Below are positions 33,648-42,794 of a stretch of DNA of 61,460 nucleotides, in pieces. The position numbers were made by a program, and so were the translations under genes. Numbering within the stretch: position 1 is the first letter of the stretch; every line of letters begins with the position of its first letter. Source of the DNA: DATKMK01 sp035541895 (GTDB lineage Bacteria > Desulfobacterota > Binatia > HRBIN30 > JACQVA1); the NCBI GenBank assembly GCA_035541895.1, contig DATKMK010000125.1:1-61460 (forward strand). The letters are read 5' to 3'. A model generated the notes under the pieces. That model was not told the DNA's origin. It did no database searches and worked only from the letters and a program-made list of their open reading frames with translations.

Positions 33648-36374
33648 ATGAGACGCCTGCTCCGACTGCCCCAGCGTGCGCCGCGGCTGACCCTCGCGGT
33701 GATGTGTGCGCTCACCGTCTTCTTCGGTGTCTTCGCCGGCCGCGTCAAGATGGACAGCTCGATCGAGAATCTGTTGCCGGCGGACGATCCCGACAAGCTC
33801 TACTACGACGACGTGAGGAAGGTCTTCGGCGACGAGGAGATTGCGGTCATCGGCGTGTTTGCCGAGGACGTGTTTGCGCCGTCGACCTTGGCCAAGATCG
33901 ATCGGCTGTCGCAGCGCCTCGCCAAGATCGACGGCGTGCGGGAGGTGCTGAGCCTGACCACGGTGAAGGGCGTGGAGATGGGCGACTTCGGTTTGACGGC
34001 CGGGCGCTTGATGCAGCAGCTTCCGGCCACCACCGACGAGGCGGCGGCGCTTCGTTCCCGCGTGCTGGCCAACCCGATTTACCTCAAGAACGTGGTCTCG
34101 GCCGACAGTCGCGCCAGCGGCGTCACCGTCGTGTTCGACGATCTCAGCGACGAGGAGTTCCTGCGCCGCGGTATCGAACAGCACATGCGGGCGTTGATCG
34201 CCGAGCTGCAAGGTCCCGAGCAGTTCGCCATCACCGGGATCCCGACGATCAAGGTCAACGCCGCTGCCTTGATGCAAGGCGACACCAACAAGTTCACGCC
34301 GCTGGCAATGCTGCTGGTGATCGCGGTGCTGGCGTGCGCGTTTCGCACGCTCCGCGGCGTGCTGATTCCGCTCAGCACGGTGGTGATCGGCGTGGTGTGG
34401 ACGACCGGCGTGATGGTGCTGGCCGGGGGCGCGATCAATCTGGGCACCTTGGTGCTCAATCCGCTGCTGATGGTGATCGGCGTGGCGTCCGGCATTCACC
34501 TCATCAGCGAGTACTACATGGAAGTGAAACCCGGCCATCCGCCGGCCGAGATCGTCGCGCACGCGATCGACCGCGTCAGCGTGCCGGTGCTGGTGGCGGC
34601 GGCGACGACCCTGATCGGCTTCGGCACCCTGATCTTCACCCCCATCAGGGCGGTGCGCGAGTTCGGCATCTACAGCGTCTTCGGCATCAGCGCCATCGTC
34701 CTCGCGGCGTTCACTGTGGTGCCGGCGCTGCTGATCGTGTTGCCGTTGCCGAAACGGGTGCCGCCGGGTCTCGACGATCAAGGCGGCTTCGTGCCGGAAA
34801 CCTTGCAGCGAATCGGATCGTTCGCCGTGCGTCACCGCCGCGCGGTGTTGGGCTGCGCCGGGGTACTGCTGCTGCTGAGCATCTGGGGGATCTCGCGGAT
34901 TGTGGTGGAGACCGACTACATCGGCTTCTTTCGGCCGGACAGCTCCATTCGCACCGAGAACGCCGCGATTGCCGCGCGGCTCGCCGGGACGCAGCCGGTC
35001 TACGTGGTGATCGACGGAAATGCGCCGGAAGCCGCCACCCGCATCGACGTGCTCGCCGCGATGCGCGATCTGCAGCGGTTCATCGAGCAACAGCCGGGCG
35101 TCGACAAGACCATGTCGCTTGCCGACTACCTGGTGCTGGTGCGCAAGGTTTTGCAGCCCGACGCGGCCGACGGACTGCCGGCGACGCAAGCGGAGGTCGG
35201 CCAAATTCTGCTGCTCGTCGATCCGAACGACGTCAAGGCGGTCGTCAACGGCGATCACTCACGCGCCAACATCATTGTGCGGACCCGCCTCTCGCGCTCC
35301 GGCGAAGTCGGCACGTTCGTGCAGAAGGTGGAGGAGTTCGCGGCGCAGCACTTCCCGCACGGCGTGCGGGTCAAAGCCACCGGCACGACGGTGTTGTTGG
35401 GACAATCGGCCGACTCGCTGGCGTGGGGCCAGGTGACCGGTTTGTGGCAAGAGCTGTCGGCGCTGTTGCTGCTGCTGTCGCTCATGTTCTTGTCGCTGCG
35501 CGTCGGCATCCTCGCACTGATCCCGAACGTGTTCCCGACGGTGGTGCTGTTCGGGCTGATGGGCTGGCTGGGGATCAGCTTGAACATCTCGACCAGCATG
35601 ATCGCGGCGATCGCCGTCGGCATCGCGATCGACGATACGATTCACCTGCTCGACACCTTCAACGAAGGCTTGCGGCGGACCGGCAGCCAGGAGCAAGCCA
35701 TCATCGATGCGATGGGCTCGGTGGGCCAGGCCGCGTTCTTCATCGCGCTCGCGCTGTCGGCGGGCTTCTTCATCGTCTGTCTGTCGAACTTCCAACCGGT
35801 GATGCACTTCGGCTTGTTGTCGGGAATCACGATGATGATCGCGCTGGTGATCGAGCTGTTCCTGACGCCGGCGCTGGTGACGACGACGAAGATCATCACG
35901 CTGTGGGACCTGCTCTTCCTCAAGCTCGGGCCGGAGCCGCACAAGCAGATCGCGTTGTTCTCGGGGTTGCGCCCATTTCAAGCCAAGCTGGTGGTACTGA
36001 TGGGCCATCTCGAAACCGCGCGGCGCGGCGATCACATCACCCGCCGCGGCGAGCTGAAGCCGGAGCTGTACGTGTTGCTCAACGGTCAAGCCGAGGTACA
36101 GCGCGAAGGCGGGTTGATCTTGCGCACGGTCGGCCGCGGCGAAGTCATCGGCGAAATGGGATTGATGCGGCACCGGCCGCGCTCGGCCGACGTGATCGCC
36201 GCCGAGGACACGGACTATCTCGTCCTCGATGAGCGATTCCTCACCCGCATCCGCCGCCGCTACCCACGCATCGCCGCGAAGGTCTTTCTGAACCTCACCC
36301 GCATCCTCAGCGACCGCTTGGAGAGCACCACCGACGCCCTCGCCGCCGCCCCGCGAGCCGCGGTGGGAAGTTGA
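33648..36374 (+). CDS. MMPL/RND-family exporter with C-terminal cyclic-nucleotide-binding domain (copy 2)
   Basis: This 908-residue protein is a paralogue of the exporter at 21435-24197, with the same order: TM1, periplasmic domain beginning KMDSSIENLLPADDP, five helices, TM7, second periplasmic domain, five helices, then a CNB domain from about residue 780. The cassette reads GEVIGEMGLMRHRPRSADV with Glu and Arg kept, and the ends of the two proteins match closely (YPRIAAKVFLNLT, then ILSDRL). ATG at 33648 was chosen because it puts a short basic segment before TM1; the longer frame adds a non-homologous leader. The two copies have diverged strongly in the periplasmic parts but keep the regulatory domain, suggesting different cargo under common control. 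Confidence 0.9.
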   Translation: MRRLLRLPQRAPRLTLAVMCALTVFFGVFAGRVKMDSSIENLLPADDPDKLYYDDVRKVFGDEEIAVIGVFAEDVFAPSTLAKIDRLSQRLAKIDGVREVLSLTTVKGVEMGDFGLTAGRLMQQLPATTDEAAALRSRVLANPIYLKNVVSADSRASGVTVVFDDLSDEEFLRRGIEQHMRALIAELQGPEQFAITGIPTIKVNAAALMQGDTNKFTPLAMLLVIAVLACAFRTLRGVLIPLSTVVIGVVWTTGVMVLAGGAINLGTLVLNPLLMVIGVASGIHLISEYYMEVKPGHPPAEIVAHAIDRVSVPVLVAAATTLIGFGTLIFTPIRAVREFGIYSVFGISAIVLAAFTVVPALLIVLPLPKRVPPGLDDQGGFVPETLQRIGSFAVRHRRAVLGCAGVLLLLSIWGISRIVVETDYIGFFRPDSSIRTENAAIAARLAGTQPVYVVIDGNAPEAATRIDVLAAMRDLQRFIEQQPGVDKTMSLADYLVLVRKVLQPDAADGLPATQAEVGQILLLVDPNDVKAVVNGDHSRANIIVRTRLSRSGEVGTFVQKVEEFAAQHFPHGVRVKATGTTVLLGQSADSLAWGQVTGLWQELSALLLLLSLMFLSLRVGILALIPNVFPTVVLFGLMGWLGISLNISTSMIAAIAVGIAIDDTIHLLDTFNEGLRRTGSQEQAIIDAMGSVGQAAFFIALALSAGFFIVCLSNFQPVMHFGLLSGITMMIALVIELFLTPALVTTTKIITLWDLLFLKLGPEPHKQIALFSGLRPFQAKLVVLMGHLETARRGDHITRRGELKPELYVLLNGQAEVQREGGLILRTVGRGEVIGEMGLMRHRPRSADVIAAEDTDYLVLDERFLTRIRRRYPRIAAKVFLNLTRILSDRLESTTDALAAAPRAAVGS

Positions 36375-36515
36375 GACGGTTGGCCGAACGTTGGCACGCT
36401 ACACGGTATCCGCGAGAGTTCCGGCCGCGCCGGGGTGATTGCATCGGGCCCGGCAACGGTGTCATGGTTCGAGACGCCGGCAGGGCGCGGTCGCGCCCGT
36501 GCCAAGGAGGACGCG

Positions 36516-37769
36516 ATGCAAACCGAAGCATGTGAGGACAGGCGCGCTCCAGGATTGACGCGACGAGAATTCACGACTTTGGCTGCGGGGACGGTCGCCT
36601 CATTGGCGCTGACGCGGCAAAGTTCCGCGCAAGCGGCCCCCGGTGCTCTCGACATCCCACTGCGTTACGCGGAGGACAAGCGCCCCGCCACGGTGGCGCT
36701 CGCCGGGATCACGCGCGGTTCGAGCGACGACCTCATCGAAGCCGCGGTCCAGCGTGCGGCTCTGGCGGCCACCGACTTCACGTGGTTGTCGCGCGGCGAT
36801 CGAGTTCTCCTCAAGCCGGTGTGCAACTCCGGCAACGACTACCCGGCGACCACCGATCCCGCCGCGCTGCGGGCGATGATCCGCTTGCTGAAAGAGAAAG
36901 GCGCCGGGCGTGTCGTCGTCGGCGACATGTCGGGTGTCCAGTTCGTTCGTTTCTCGGAGGATCGGCTCACCGGCAGCACGCGCGAGCTAATGCGGCGCAA
37001 TGGAATGGTGCGCGCGATCGAAGCGGCCGGCGGTGCACTCGTCGCCTTCGAGGAAGCCGGCTGGGATGGGTTCTACGACGAGCGCCCGCGCGCGTCGGCG
37101 AGCTGGCGCGATCCGATCCTGTTGCCGAAGATCCTCAACGAGATCGATCACGTCATCCTCATGCCGCGCTGCGCGCGCCACCTGCTGGCCGGCAGCACGC
37201 TCGGGCTCAAAGCCGCCGTCGGCTGGTGGCGCCACGACTCGCGACTCGAGTACCACCACGACGCGGGAACTTTCTCGCAGAAGACGGCCGAGTCGAATAC
37301 CGTACCCACGCTGCTCGCCAAGCAGCGTCTCGTCCTCACCAGCGCCACCAAGGTGTTGACGACCTTTGGCCCAGACGCAGGCCACGTCGTCGCTCCCGAA
37401 ACCGGACTCATCATCGCCAGCCCCTCGGTGCTGGCGCACGATATGGTGTCGCTCGCGTGGTTGCTGCAGACGCGCGCGACGGTTCCGGCGGAGTTGAAAG
37501 ACGGCGTCCGTAAGGATCCGAACCAATCCGGTCTCTACGTCAACTTTGCCAACCGGGTTGTGACCAATTGGCTCGGGGGATTCGGGGCGGCGCTGACCGC
37601 GGAAGCGTTGGCGCGCTACGACCTCGACCGCGTGTGGGACGATCGCGTGTTGCGGCATGGGGCGACCGCCTTCGGCGGCGTGCCGCACGTTGAATTCGTC
37701 GTGATCGACCGCTCGGTGCCGGAGCCGCTGCGCGCCGGTCTCGCTGCCGACGTCGCGCTGTCGGTGTGA
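36516..37769 (+). CDS. Tat-exported DUF362 domain protein
   Basis: The 417-residue product has a twin-arginine leader (GLTRREFTTLAAGTVASLAL with a hydrophobic core and AQA cleavage site) and is therefore probably folded in the cytoplasm and exported. The mature part matches DUF362: RVLLKPVCNSGNDYPATTDP with the early conserved Lys-Pro, the central VILMPRCARHLLAGSTLGLKAAVG, and a C-terminal FGGVPHVEFVV. DUF362 proteins are often iron-sulphur linked, but this one has few cysteines, so no cluster is predicted. AAGGAGG at 36504-36510 is an excellent ribosome site for the ATG. It stands alone between the second MMPL exporter and the convergent peptidase gene. The biochemical role is unknown. Confidence 0.85.
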   Translation: MQTEACEDRRAPGLTRREFTTLAAGTVASLALTRQSSAQAAPGALDIPLRYAEDKRPATVALAGITRGSSDDLIEAAVQRAALAATDFTWLSRGDRVLLKPVCNSGNDYPATTDPAALRAMIRLLKEKGAGRVVVGDMSGVQFVRFSEDRLTGSTRELMRRNGMVRAIEAAGGALVAFEEAGWDGFYDERPRASASWRDPILLPKILNEIDHVILMPRCARHLLAGSTLGLKAAVGWWRHDSRLEYHHDAGTFSQKTAESNTVPTLLAKQRLVLTSATKVLTTFGPDAGHVVAPETGLIIASPSVLAHDMVSLAWLLQTRATVPAELKDGVRKDPNQSGLYVNFANRVVTNWLGGFGAALTAEALARYDLDRVWDDRVLRHGATAFGGVPHVEFVVIDRSVPEPLRAGLAADVALSV

Positions 37770-37797
37770 GGATTCCGATCGCAAAGAACCGACTGCC

Positions 37798-38502
37798 CTA
37801 GATGTCCAGTCCCGCGCCGTGCACGCGTAACCACTCGCGCCGCTCGCCGTACGTGGCCATGACCTTGTCCACCTCGTTCCAGAACGCGTTGCTGTGGTCG
37901 CGGTGATGAAAGTGACACAGCTCGTGCACGACGATGTAGTCGATGATCGTCTGCGGTGCCATCATGCACTTCCAGTGAAACGCGACGTTACCCTTGGGCG
38001 AGCAAGAGGCCCAACGAAGGCCGAGCTCTCGCACCGCAATTGAGCGCGGCGTGACGCCGACCTTCGGCGCGTAGTAGCGAACCCGCTGAGTGATCCGCTC
38101 AGCACCGCGGGCAATGTAATAGTCGCGGAACGCAGCTTTTGCGGCTGCGGTTTCACCCTTATGTGCGAGGTCGGGGCGAAGGCAGAAGCGTCCGCCTTTG
38201 AGCAACAGCGGCTCCCACTGGTTCGCGACGAGCAGCAGACGGTACGAGCGGCCGAGATATAGAAAGCCCTCACCGTTACGGTACTCTCGCAAGACACGCG
38301 GGGCATTCAGATCGCGCCACTCCGCCAGGTGTTTGTAGATCCAGTACCGCTTGGAGTCGACGATGTCTTCGATCCGCTCATCGGGAATCGAGCCTGGTGC
38401 GCGGACGAGCACCCGGCCGTCGCGCTCGATGACGATGTCCGTCGTCGAGCGACGGCTGCGGATCACGTCGTAGGTGATGTCGTTTCTCCGAGTAGCGTTC
38501 AT
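37798..38502 (-). CDS. YgjP-type zinc metallopeptidase (DUF45, WLM/SprT-like)
   Basis: The 234-residue protein ends with the zinc motif VVHELCHFHHRDHSNAFW (H-E-x-x-H plus a downstream His/Glu). It contains the family strands RELGLRWASCSPKGNVAFHWKC before it. YgjP proteins are single-domain metallopeptidases very often encoded at the 3' end of type I restriction-modification operons. Here the ATG at 38502 overlaps by four bases the TGA of the hsdM'/'hsdR chimera, which fits that context. Catalytic residues and length look intact. Its role in restriction systems is not established. Confidence 0.9.
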   Translation of the reverse strand: MNATRRNDITYDVIRSRRSTTDIVIERDGRVLVRAPGSIPDERIEDIVDSKRYWIYKHLAEWRDLNAPRVLREYRNGEGFLYLGRSYRLLLVANQWEPLLLKGGRFCLRPDLAHKGETAAAKAAFRDYYIARGAERITQRVRYYAPKVGVTPRSIAVRELGLRWASCSPKGNVAFHWKCMMAPQTIIDYIVVHELCHFHHRDHSNAFWNEVDKVMATYGERREWLRVHGAGLDI

Positions 38503-39080
38503 TGAGTCAGCTCGTGGTGACGCTTCTCGGCGAGCTTGACGATCTCGACGGCGATCCGTTCGTGCTTGGCACTCAGTTGCGGAATGTTCGCGAGCAGAAT
38601 GTCCGTATCGATGGCGGCCCGCAGCTTCTTCACCTCGATCGGCTTCTTCCAGAAGTCGATGATGCCGATGGTGTCTTGCAGACGCTGGACGATTTCGGTC
38701 ATTAGCTCCTTGAGCGCTTGGCGATGCTCGCCAGGTACGTTGCTGCCGTTGAAGGCGAGCTGCTGCACGTAGTCGTAGAAAGTCGTCGCTTCCTTCGAGA
38801 GGCCCTCGATGGCCTCCTGTCGGCCGGCCATCGCCTCGCGGCGCAGAACGAAGAAGGTGTATTGATCGCGGTTGGCGAGCTGCCCGGCGATGGCGTCCTC
38901 AGCCATGCCGCGCGCCTTCAGATCCCTGGCGAGCTGCTCGCGTTCCTGATCGAAGAGATCGCTCAACCGCTTCAGGAAGAGCATTCCAAAAATGTATTCC
39001 TTGTACTCCGAGGCATCCATGTTGCCGCGTAGATCATCGCAGGCGCGGAACAGGAGGCTGGAGAGCTGGCTGAGGGAGCT
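38499..39080 (-). pseudogene. hsdM'-'hsdR chimera: remnant of a type I restriction-modification operon
   Basis: The open frame runs from just after a TGA at 39081-39083 to a TGA at 38499-38501. Its first part, LFRACDDLRGNMDASEY followed by YIFGMLFLKRLSD and RDQYTFFV, is the N-terminal domain of HsdM, the methylase subunit. From about base 38846 onward the sequence changes to the C-terminal end of HsdR, the nuclease subunit (GIIDFWKKPIEVKKLR, then HERIAVEIVKLAEKRH). The methylase catalytic domain, the specificity subunit and the HsdR nuclease/helicase parts are all absent, yet the join is in frame. The usual HsdM start codon is also missing; an internal ATG at 39020 remains. A deletion through hsdM, hsdS and hsdR explains it best. 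No restriction or methylation activity is expected. Confidence 0.75.
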
Positions 39081-39341
39081 TCACCGGGTGGAACCCCAGG
39101 CCTGGACTCTCTGCGGGGGTTGGCTACCAGTAGTCGCTAGGGCGGTGTCGAGCGCCACGAAGATCCCCTCCGAGCTGGTTGCGACTCAGTAGCACCCGTG
39201 CCGCGCGTGCGGCAACCAGCCTTGGATCGTTGCAGCAAGCCTCCGGGGATAGTGACCGGACTCGGCTCACCGCACCCGTCCGGTTGCCCCCTTCTCCGGT
39301 CTGTGCTCTTGTCCGTCACTCAGTCACCAGGAGGAGAGATC

Positions 39342-40112
39342 ATGCGGATGCTGCGCTTCGCGCTTGGAACCACGATGGGCCTCTCATTGCTAGCGCTTGG
39401 CGCGGTCGCGCGTGCCGATGACCCGGCGCCGCGTGATTTGCTGCAGAAGGTCGTCGACACGATCCCGCGGAACCCGTTTACGGCGAAGGCCAAACTGTCG
39501 TCGCCGACCCGCGGGTGGGTGCGCGAGATGGAGCTGAGCTACAAGCACGTCGACAACAACGACGCCACCTATCTCGAAGTCACGGCACCGATGGACGTGA
39601 AGGACACCCGCTTTCTCCTGGTCGACCACCCGACCGGACCGGACGAACAATGGATCTACGTGCCGGCGATGAAGCGCGCGATTCAAGTGTCCGAGACGAC
39701 CCGCAAGCAGCCGTTTCTCGGCTCCGACTTCTACGTCTCCGACATGGTGCGGCCCGACATCGACGCGTTCAACTATCGGTATCTCGGCGGCGAAGACGTC
39801 GGCGGCCGCCACTGCAAGTTGATCGAGAGCACGCCGAAGAATCCCGAGAAGGAGTTGTACAGCAAGACCGTCATGGCGATCGATCCCACTGATCTGGTGA
39901 TCACGCGCACCCAGTTCTTCGACGCGAAGGGCCAGCTCCTCAAGGTGTTCACCATCGACAAGCTGGAAAAGATCGACGGACAGTTCACCCCACTGCAACA
40001 GGTGATGAAGAACGTGCAGGACAACACCGAGTCGAGGCTCGAACTGACCGAGGTCAAATTCAACGCCACCATTCCGGACGAGATGTTCCGCAAGGCCTAC
40101 CTGATCCGATAG
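39342..40112 (+). CDS. Outer-membrane lipoprotein-sorting protein (LolA-like)
   Basis: The 256-residue protein has a signal peptide (LGTTMGLSLLALGAVARA) and then a LolA/LolB-like half-barrel: LSYKHVDNNDATYLEVTAP, DEQWIYVPAMKRAIQVS, SDFYVSDMVRPDI, and a last strand FNATIPDEMF. It matches the family annotated outer-membrane lipoprotein-sorting protein, whose genes commonly accompany MMPL exporters and presumably carry a lipid across the periplasm. GGAGGAGAG at 39330-39338 is a strong ribosome site for the ATG. The 258 bases upstream, next to the restriction remnant, show no gene. The MMPL/CNB exporter at 33648 is a possible partner but is 3 kb away. Confidence 0.87.
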   Translation: MRMLRFALGTTMGLSLLALGAVARADDPAPRDLLQKVVDTIPRNPFTAKAKLSSPTRGWVREMELSYKHVDNNDATYLEVTAPMDVKDTRFLLVDHPTGPDEQWIYVPAMKRAIQVSETTRKQPFLGSDFYVSDMVRPDIDAFNYRYLGGEDVGGRHCKLIESTPKNPEKELYSKTVMAIDPTDLVITRTQFFDAKGQLLKVFTIDKLEKIDGQFTPLQQVMKNVQDNTESRLELTEVKFNATIPDEMFRKAYLIR

Positions 40113-40130
40113 TAAGGAAACTGCGCGCGC

Positions 40131-41366
40131 ATGGCTGAACGGTACGACGTCATCACCATCGGCGGCGGGATCGGCGGCGGCGCACTGGCGACGGTACTCG
40201 CACGCGCCGGCCTGTCGGTCCTGGTGCTGGAGAAATCGACGGTCTTTCGCGATCACGTGCGCGGCGAGTGGATCGCCCCGTGGGGCGTCGTCGAACTGAA
40301 AACGCTGGGTCTCTACGATGTGGTCGTCACCGCCGGCGGTCACCATCTGTCGCGCCATTGGCCGTGTGACGAGGATGTTCCGCCTGACGAAGCCCTCGCG
40401 CTGGCGACCGATCTGTCCGCCTTGGTGCCCGATGTTCCGGGACCGCTGTGCATCGGTCATCCGGCCCTGTGTCAGCTCTTCATCGAACAAGCCGGAACCG
40501 CGGGCGCGCGCGTGTTGCGCGGTGTCAGCGACGTCCACCGGTGCATCGGCAGAGCGCCGACCGTGACCTATCGGCTCGACGGCGTCGAACAGCAGGCGCG
40601 TGCACGTTTGATCGTCGGCGCCGACGGCCGCGGATCGCACGTGCGCAAGCAACTCGGCATCGAACTGCATCGTGACCCAACGCATCACCTGTTTGCCGGC
40701 ATGCTGGTCGACGGCGCCGACGGCTGGCCGGCAGACGTGCAAGTGGTCGGGTCTGAGGGGGACGTGCACTACCTGGCGTTTCCCCAGGGCAACGGGCGGG
40801 TGCGCTTGTACCTTGGCTACGCCAGCGAGCAGTCGCGCCGGCTTGCGGGTGCCAACGGACCGCGGGCGTTTCTCGATGCGTTCCGTCTGCGCAGCGTTCC
40901 GGGCAGCGAGCACCTCGCCAATGCAAGGCCGGCCGGACCCTGTAACTCGTTTCCCAACGAGGACTCGTGGACGACGACGCCGTACACCGACGGCGCCGTG
41001 CTGATCGGCGATGCGGCGGGATCGAACGATCCGATCATCGGCCAGGGTTTGTCGATCACGCTCCGCGATGTCCGGCTCGTGCGTGACATCCTGCTCGCCG
41101 AGCGTGAATGGACTCCGCAGATCTTCGAGCCGTACGCGCAGGAGCGCGCGGAGCGCATGCGTCGATTGCGATTCTCCGCGTCGATCGTATCGACGCTGAA
41201 CAACGAGTTTGGGCCGGTCGCGCACGAGCGGCGCCGGCGTGCGCGCGAGCGCCAACTGCAAGACCCGATGCTGCTCCTGCCTGCGTTTGCCGCTCTTCTC
41301 GGTCCCGACAATGTTCCAGCGGAAGCGTTCGACGAATCGACGCGCGACCGACTCTTCGCGGCGTGA
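40131..41366 (+). CDS. FAD-dependent monooxygenase / geranylgeranyl-reductase-like flavoprotein
   Basis: The 411-residue enzyme has the dinucleotide-binding start DVITIGGGIGGGALATVLA, the second FAD motif IVGADGRGSHVRKQLGI and the ribityl motif VLIGDAAGSNDPIIGQGLS. These are the three marks of the p-hydroxybenzoate-hydroxylase-like flavoprotein group. That group includes aromatic hydroxylases, halogenases and prenyl reductases, and I cannot decide between them. There is no membrane segment or halogenase WxWxIP motif. It follows the LolA-like gene by 18 bp and precedes the serine hydrolase by 42 bp, so the three probably share a transcript. Confidence 0.88.
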   Translation: MAERYDVITIGGGIGGGALATVLARAGLSVLVLEKSTVFRDHVRGEWIAPWGVVELKTLGLYDVVVTAGGHHLSRHWPCDEDVPPDEALALATDLSALVPDVPGPLCIGHPALCQLFIEQAGTAGARVLRGVSDVHRCIGRAPTVTYRLDGVEQQARARLIVGADGRGSHVRKQLGIELHRDPTHHLFAGMLVDGADGWPADVQVVGSEGDVHYLAFPQGNGRVRLYLGYASEQSRRLAGANGPRAFLDAFRLRSVPGSEHLANARPAGPCNSFPNEDSWTTTPYTDGAVLIGDAAGSNDPIIGQGLSITLRDVRLVRDILLAEREWTPQIFEPYAQERAERMRRLRFSASIVSTLNNEFGPVAHERRRRARERQLQDPMLLLPAFAALLGPDNVPAEAFDESTRDRLFAA

Positions 41367-41408
41367 ATGCGTGCAGCCGTAGGACGTTCGGGCGGATGAG
41401 GAGGCCCC

Positions 41409-42596
41409 ATGCTTGACCAACGGTTCTTCGCCGAGTCGCCAGGGGAAGTCGGGATCGACCCCGCCAAACTCGACGAGCTGTTCACCCGTGCCGAGAGGGA
41501 AGTGCGCGACGGCTTGTTGCCGTCGGCGCAAATCGCGGTGGCGCGTCGCGGCAAAATCGCCGGCATGCGCACCTTCGGTCGCGTGACACACGAAGGCCGG
41601 CCCGCGGATGCGAACAACGATACGCTGTACGTCGTGTTTTCCTCGACGAAGGGTATCACCTCAGCGGCGGCGTGGTTGCTGATCCAAGAAGGAAAGCTCG
41701 ATCCAGCGGAGCGTGTCGCGGACATCATTCCCGAGTTCGGCACCAATGGGAAAGAGATCATTCGAGTCGAGCAACTGTTCACGCATACGGCGGGGTTTCC
41801 GCTTGCGCCGCTTCCCGCCGCGGAGTTCAACCACCGCGCCAAGCGGCTGGAGCGCTTCGGTCGCTGGCGGCTGAATTGGGAACCCGGCACGCGCTTCGAG
41901 TACCATCCGACGTCGAGCATGTGGGTGATCGCCGAGCTGATCGAACGGCGCGCCGGGATGGATTTCCGGCGCTTCATCCGCGAGCGCATTGCCGAGCCGC
42001 TTGGGTTGCCGGACCTGCACGTCGGCGCCCCGCGCGCAGAGCACGGCCGCGTCGCCGACATCACCTACGTCGCCGAGGCTCCATCGCCCGACGAACTGCA
42101 GCGCCTCGGTTTTCCGGTCATTCCCGAAGGCGAGGTGACCGAGACGGCGTTGACCGGCTTCAACCAGCCGGCGGCGCGCGAGGCCGGAGTGCCCGGCGGC
42201 GGCGGGATCATGAGCGCAGCCGAGCTGGCGTTGTTCTATCAAGCGTTGCTCGCCGCCAGCGCCCCCGAGGACGGGCGCGTTTGGCGGCGCGAGACCATGC
42301 AGATGGTACGAACCGTGCGCACCGGCGATCTGGTCGATCCCATCTTCAACAAGCGCGCGAATCGCGGACTGGGGGTCGTCATCGCCGGCGATGCGGATCG
42401 GGTGTATCGCGGCTTCGGGCGGACCGGATCGGCAGCTATGTTCGGCCACAACGGCGCCGGCGGCCAGATCGCGTGGGGCGATCCCGAAAGCGGGATCTCG
42501 CTCGGCTACTGCACCAACGGCTTTGATCGCCACCCGGTGCGGCAAGCCCGCCGCAGCGTCGCAATTTCGAGCTTGGCTGCGGTCTGCGCGACCTGA
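41409..42596 (+). CDS. Serine hydrolase of the beta-lactamase / esterase (class C-like) family
   Basis: The 395-residue enzyme shows the S-x-x-K motif in FSSTKGI with the nucleophile Ser, a Tyr motif in FEYHPTSSMW and a C-terminal G-H-N-G-A-GG in place of KTG. These features fit EstB-type esterases and related transpeptidase-fold hydrolases better than true AmpC beta-lactamases. There is no signal peptide, so it probably acts in the cytoplasm. GGAGG lies seven or so bases before the ATG. The gene is third in the run with the LolA-like and flavoprotein genes. The substrate is unknown, and it should not be read as a resistance gene. Confidence 0.85.
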   Translation: MLDQRFFAESPGEVGIDPAKLDELFTRAEREVRDGLLPSAQIAVARRGKIAGMRTFGRVTHEGRPADANNDTLYVVFSSTKGITSAAAWLLIQEGKLDPAERVADIIPEFGTNGKEIIRVEQLFTHTAGFPLAPLPAAEFNHRAKRLERFGRWRLNWEPGTRFEYHPTSSMWVIAELIERRAGMDFRRFIRERIAEPLGLPDLHVGAPRAEHGRVADITYVAEAPSPDELQRLGFPVIPEGEVTETALTGFNQPAAREAGVPGGGGIMSAAELALFYQALLAASAPEDGRVWRRETMQMVRTVRTGDLVDPIFNKRANRGLGVVIAGDADRVYRGFGRTGSAAMFGHNGAGGQIAWGDPESGISLGYCTNGFDRHPVRQARRSVAISSLAAVCAT

Positions 42597-42794
42597 TCTC
42601 TTCAACCAAACGTAGGCAGTCGGCGGTGTCGGGTGCATCGGCGAGACTGCGATCGGTGCCAGGTCCGATATGCGCGCAGCGATCACCGTGCGCAGCATGG
42701 CCATCGATGATGAATGGCATTGCCGGTGCTACCCACGGTCGTGTGATGCAGCTCGACGACATCGGCGAGCCACGATACGCTGCGCGAGTGGTCC

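Noticed and set aside
36388..36410. TTGGCACG-like string upstream of the DUF362 gene as a sigma54 promoter.
   Set aside because: The -12 TTGC element is missing at the required spacing.
41409..42596. Serine hydrolase as a beta-lactamase resistance gene.
   Set aside because: It lacks a signal peptide and a KTG triad motif and carries features of cytoplasmic EstB-like esterases.
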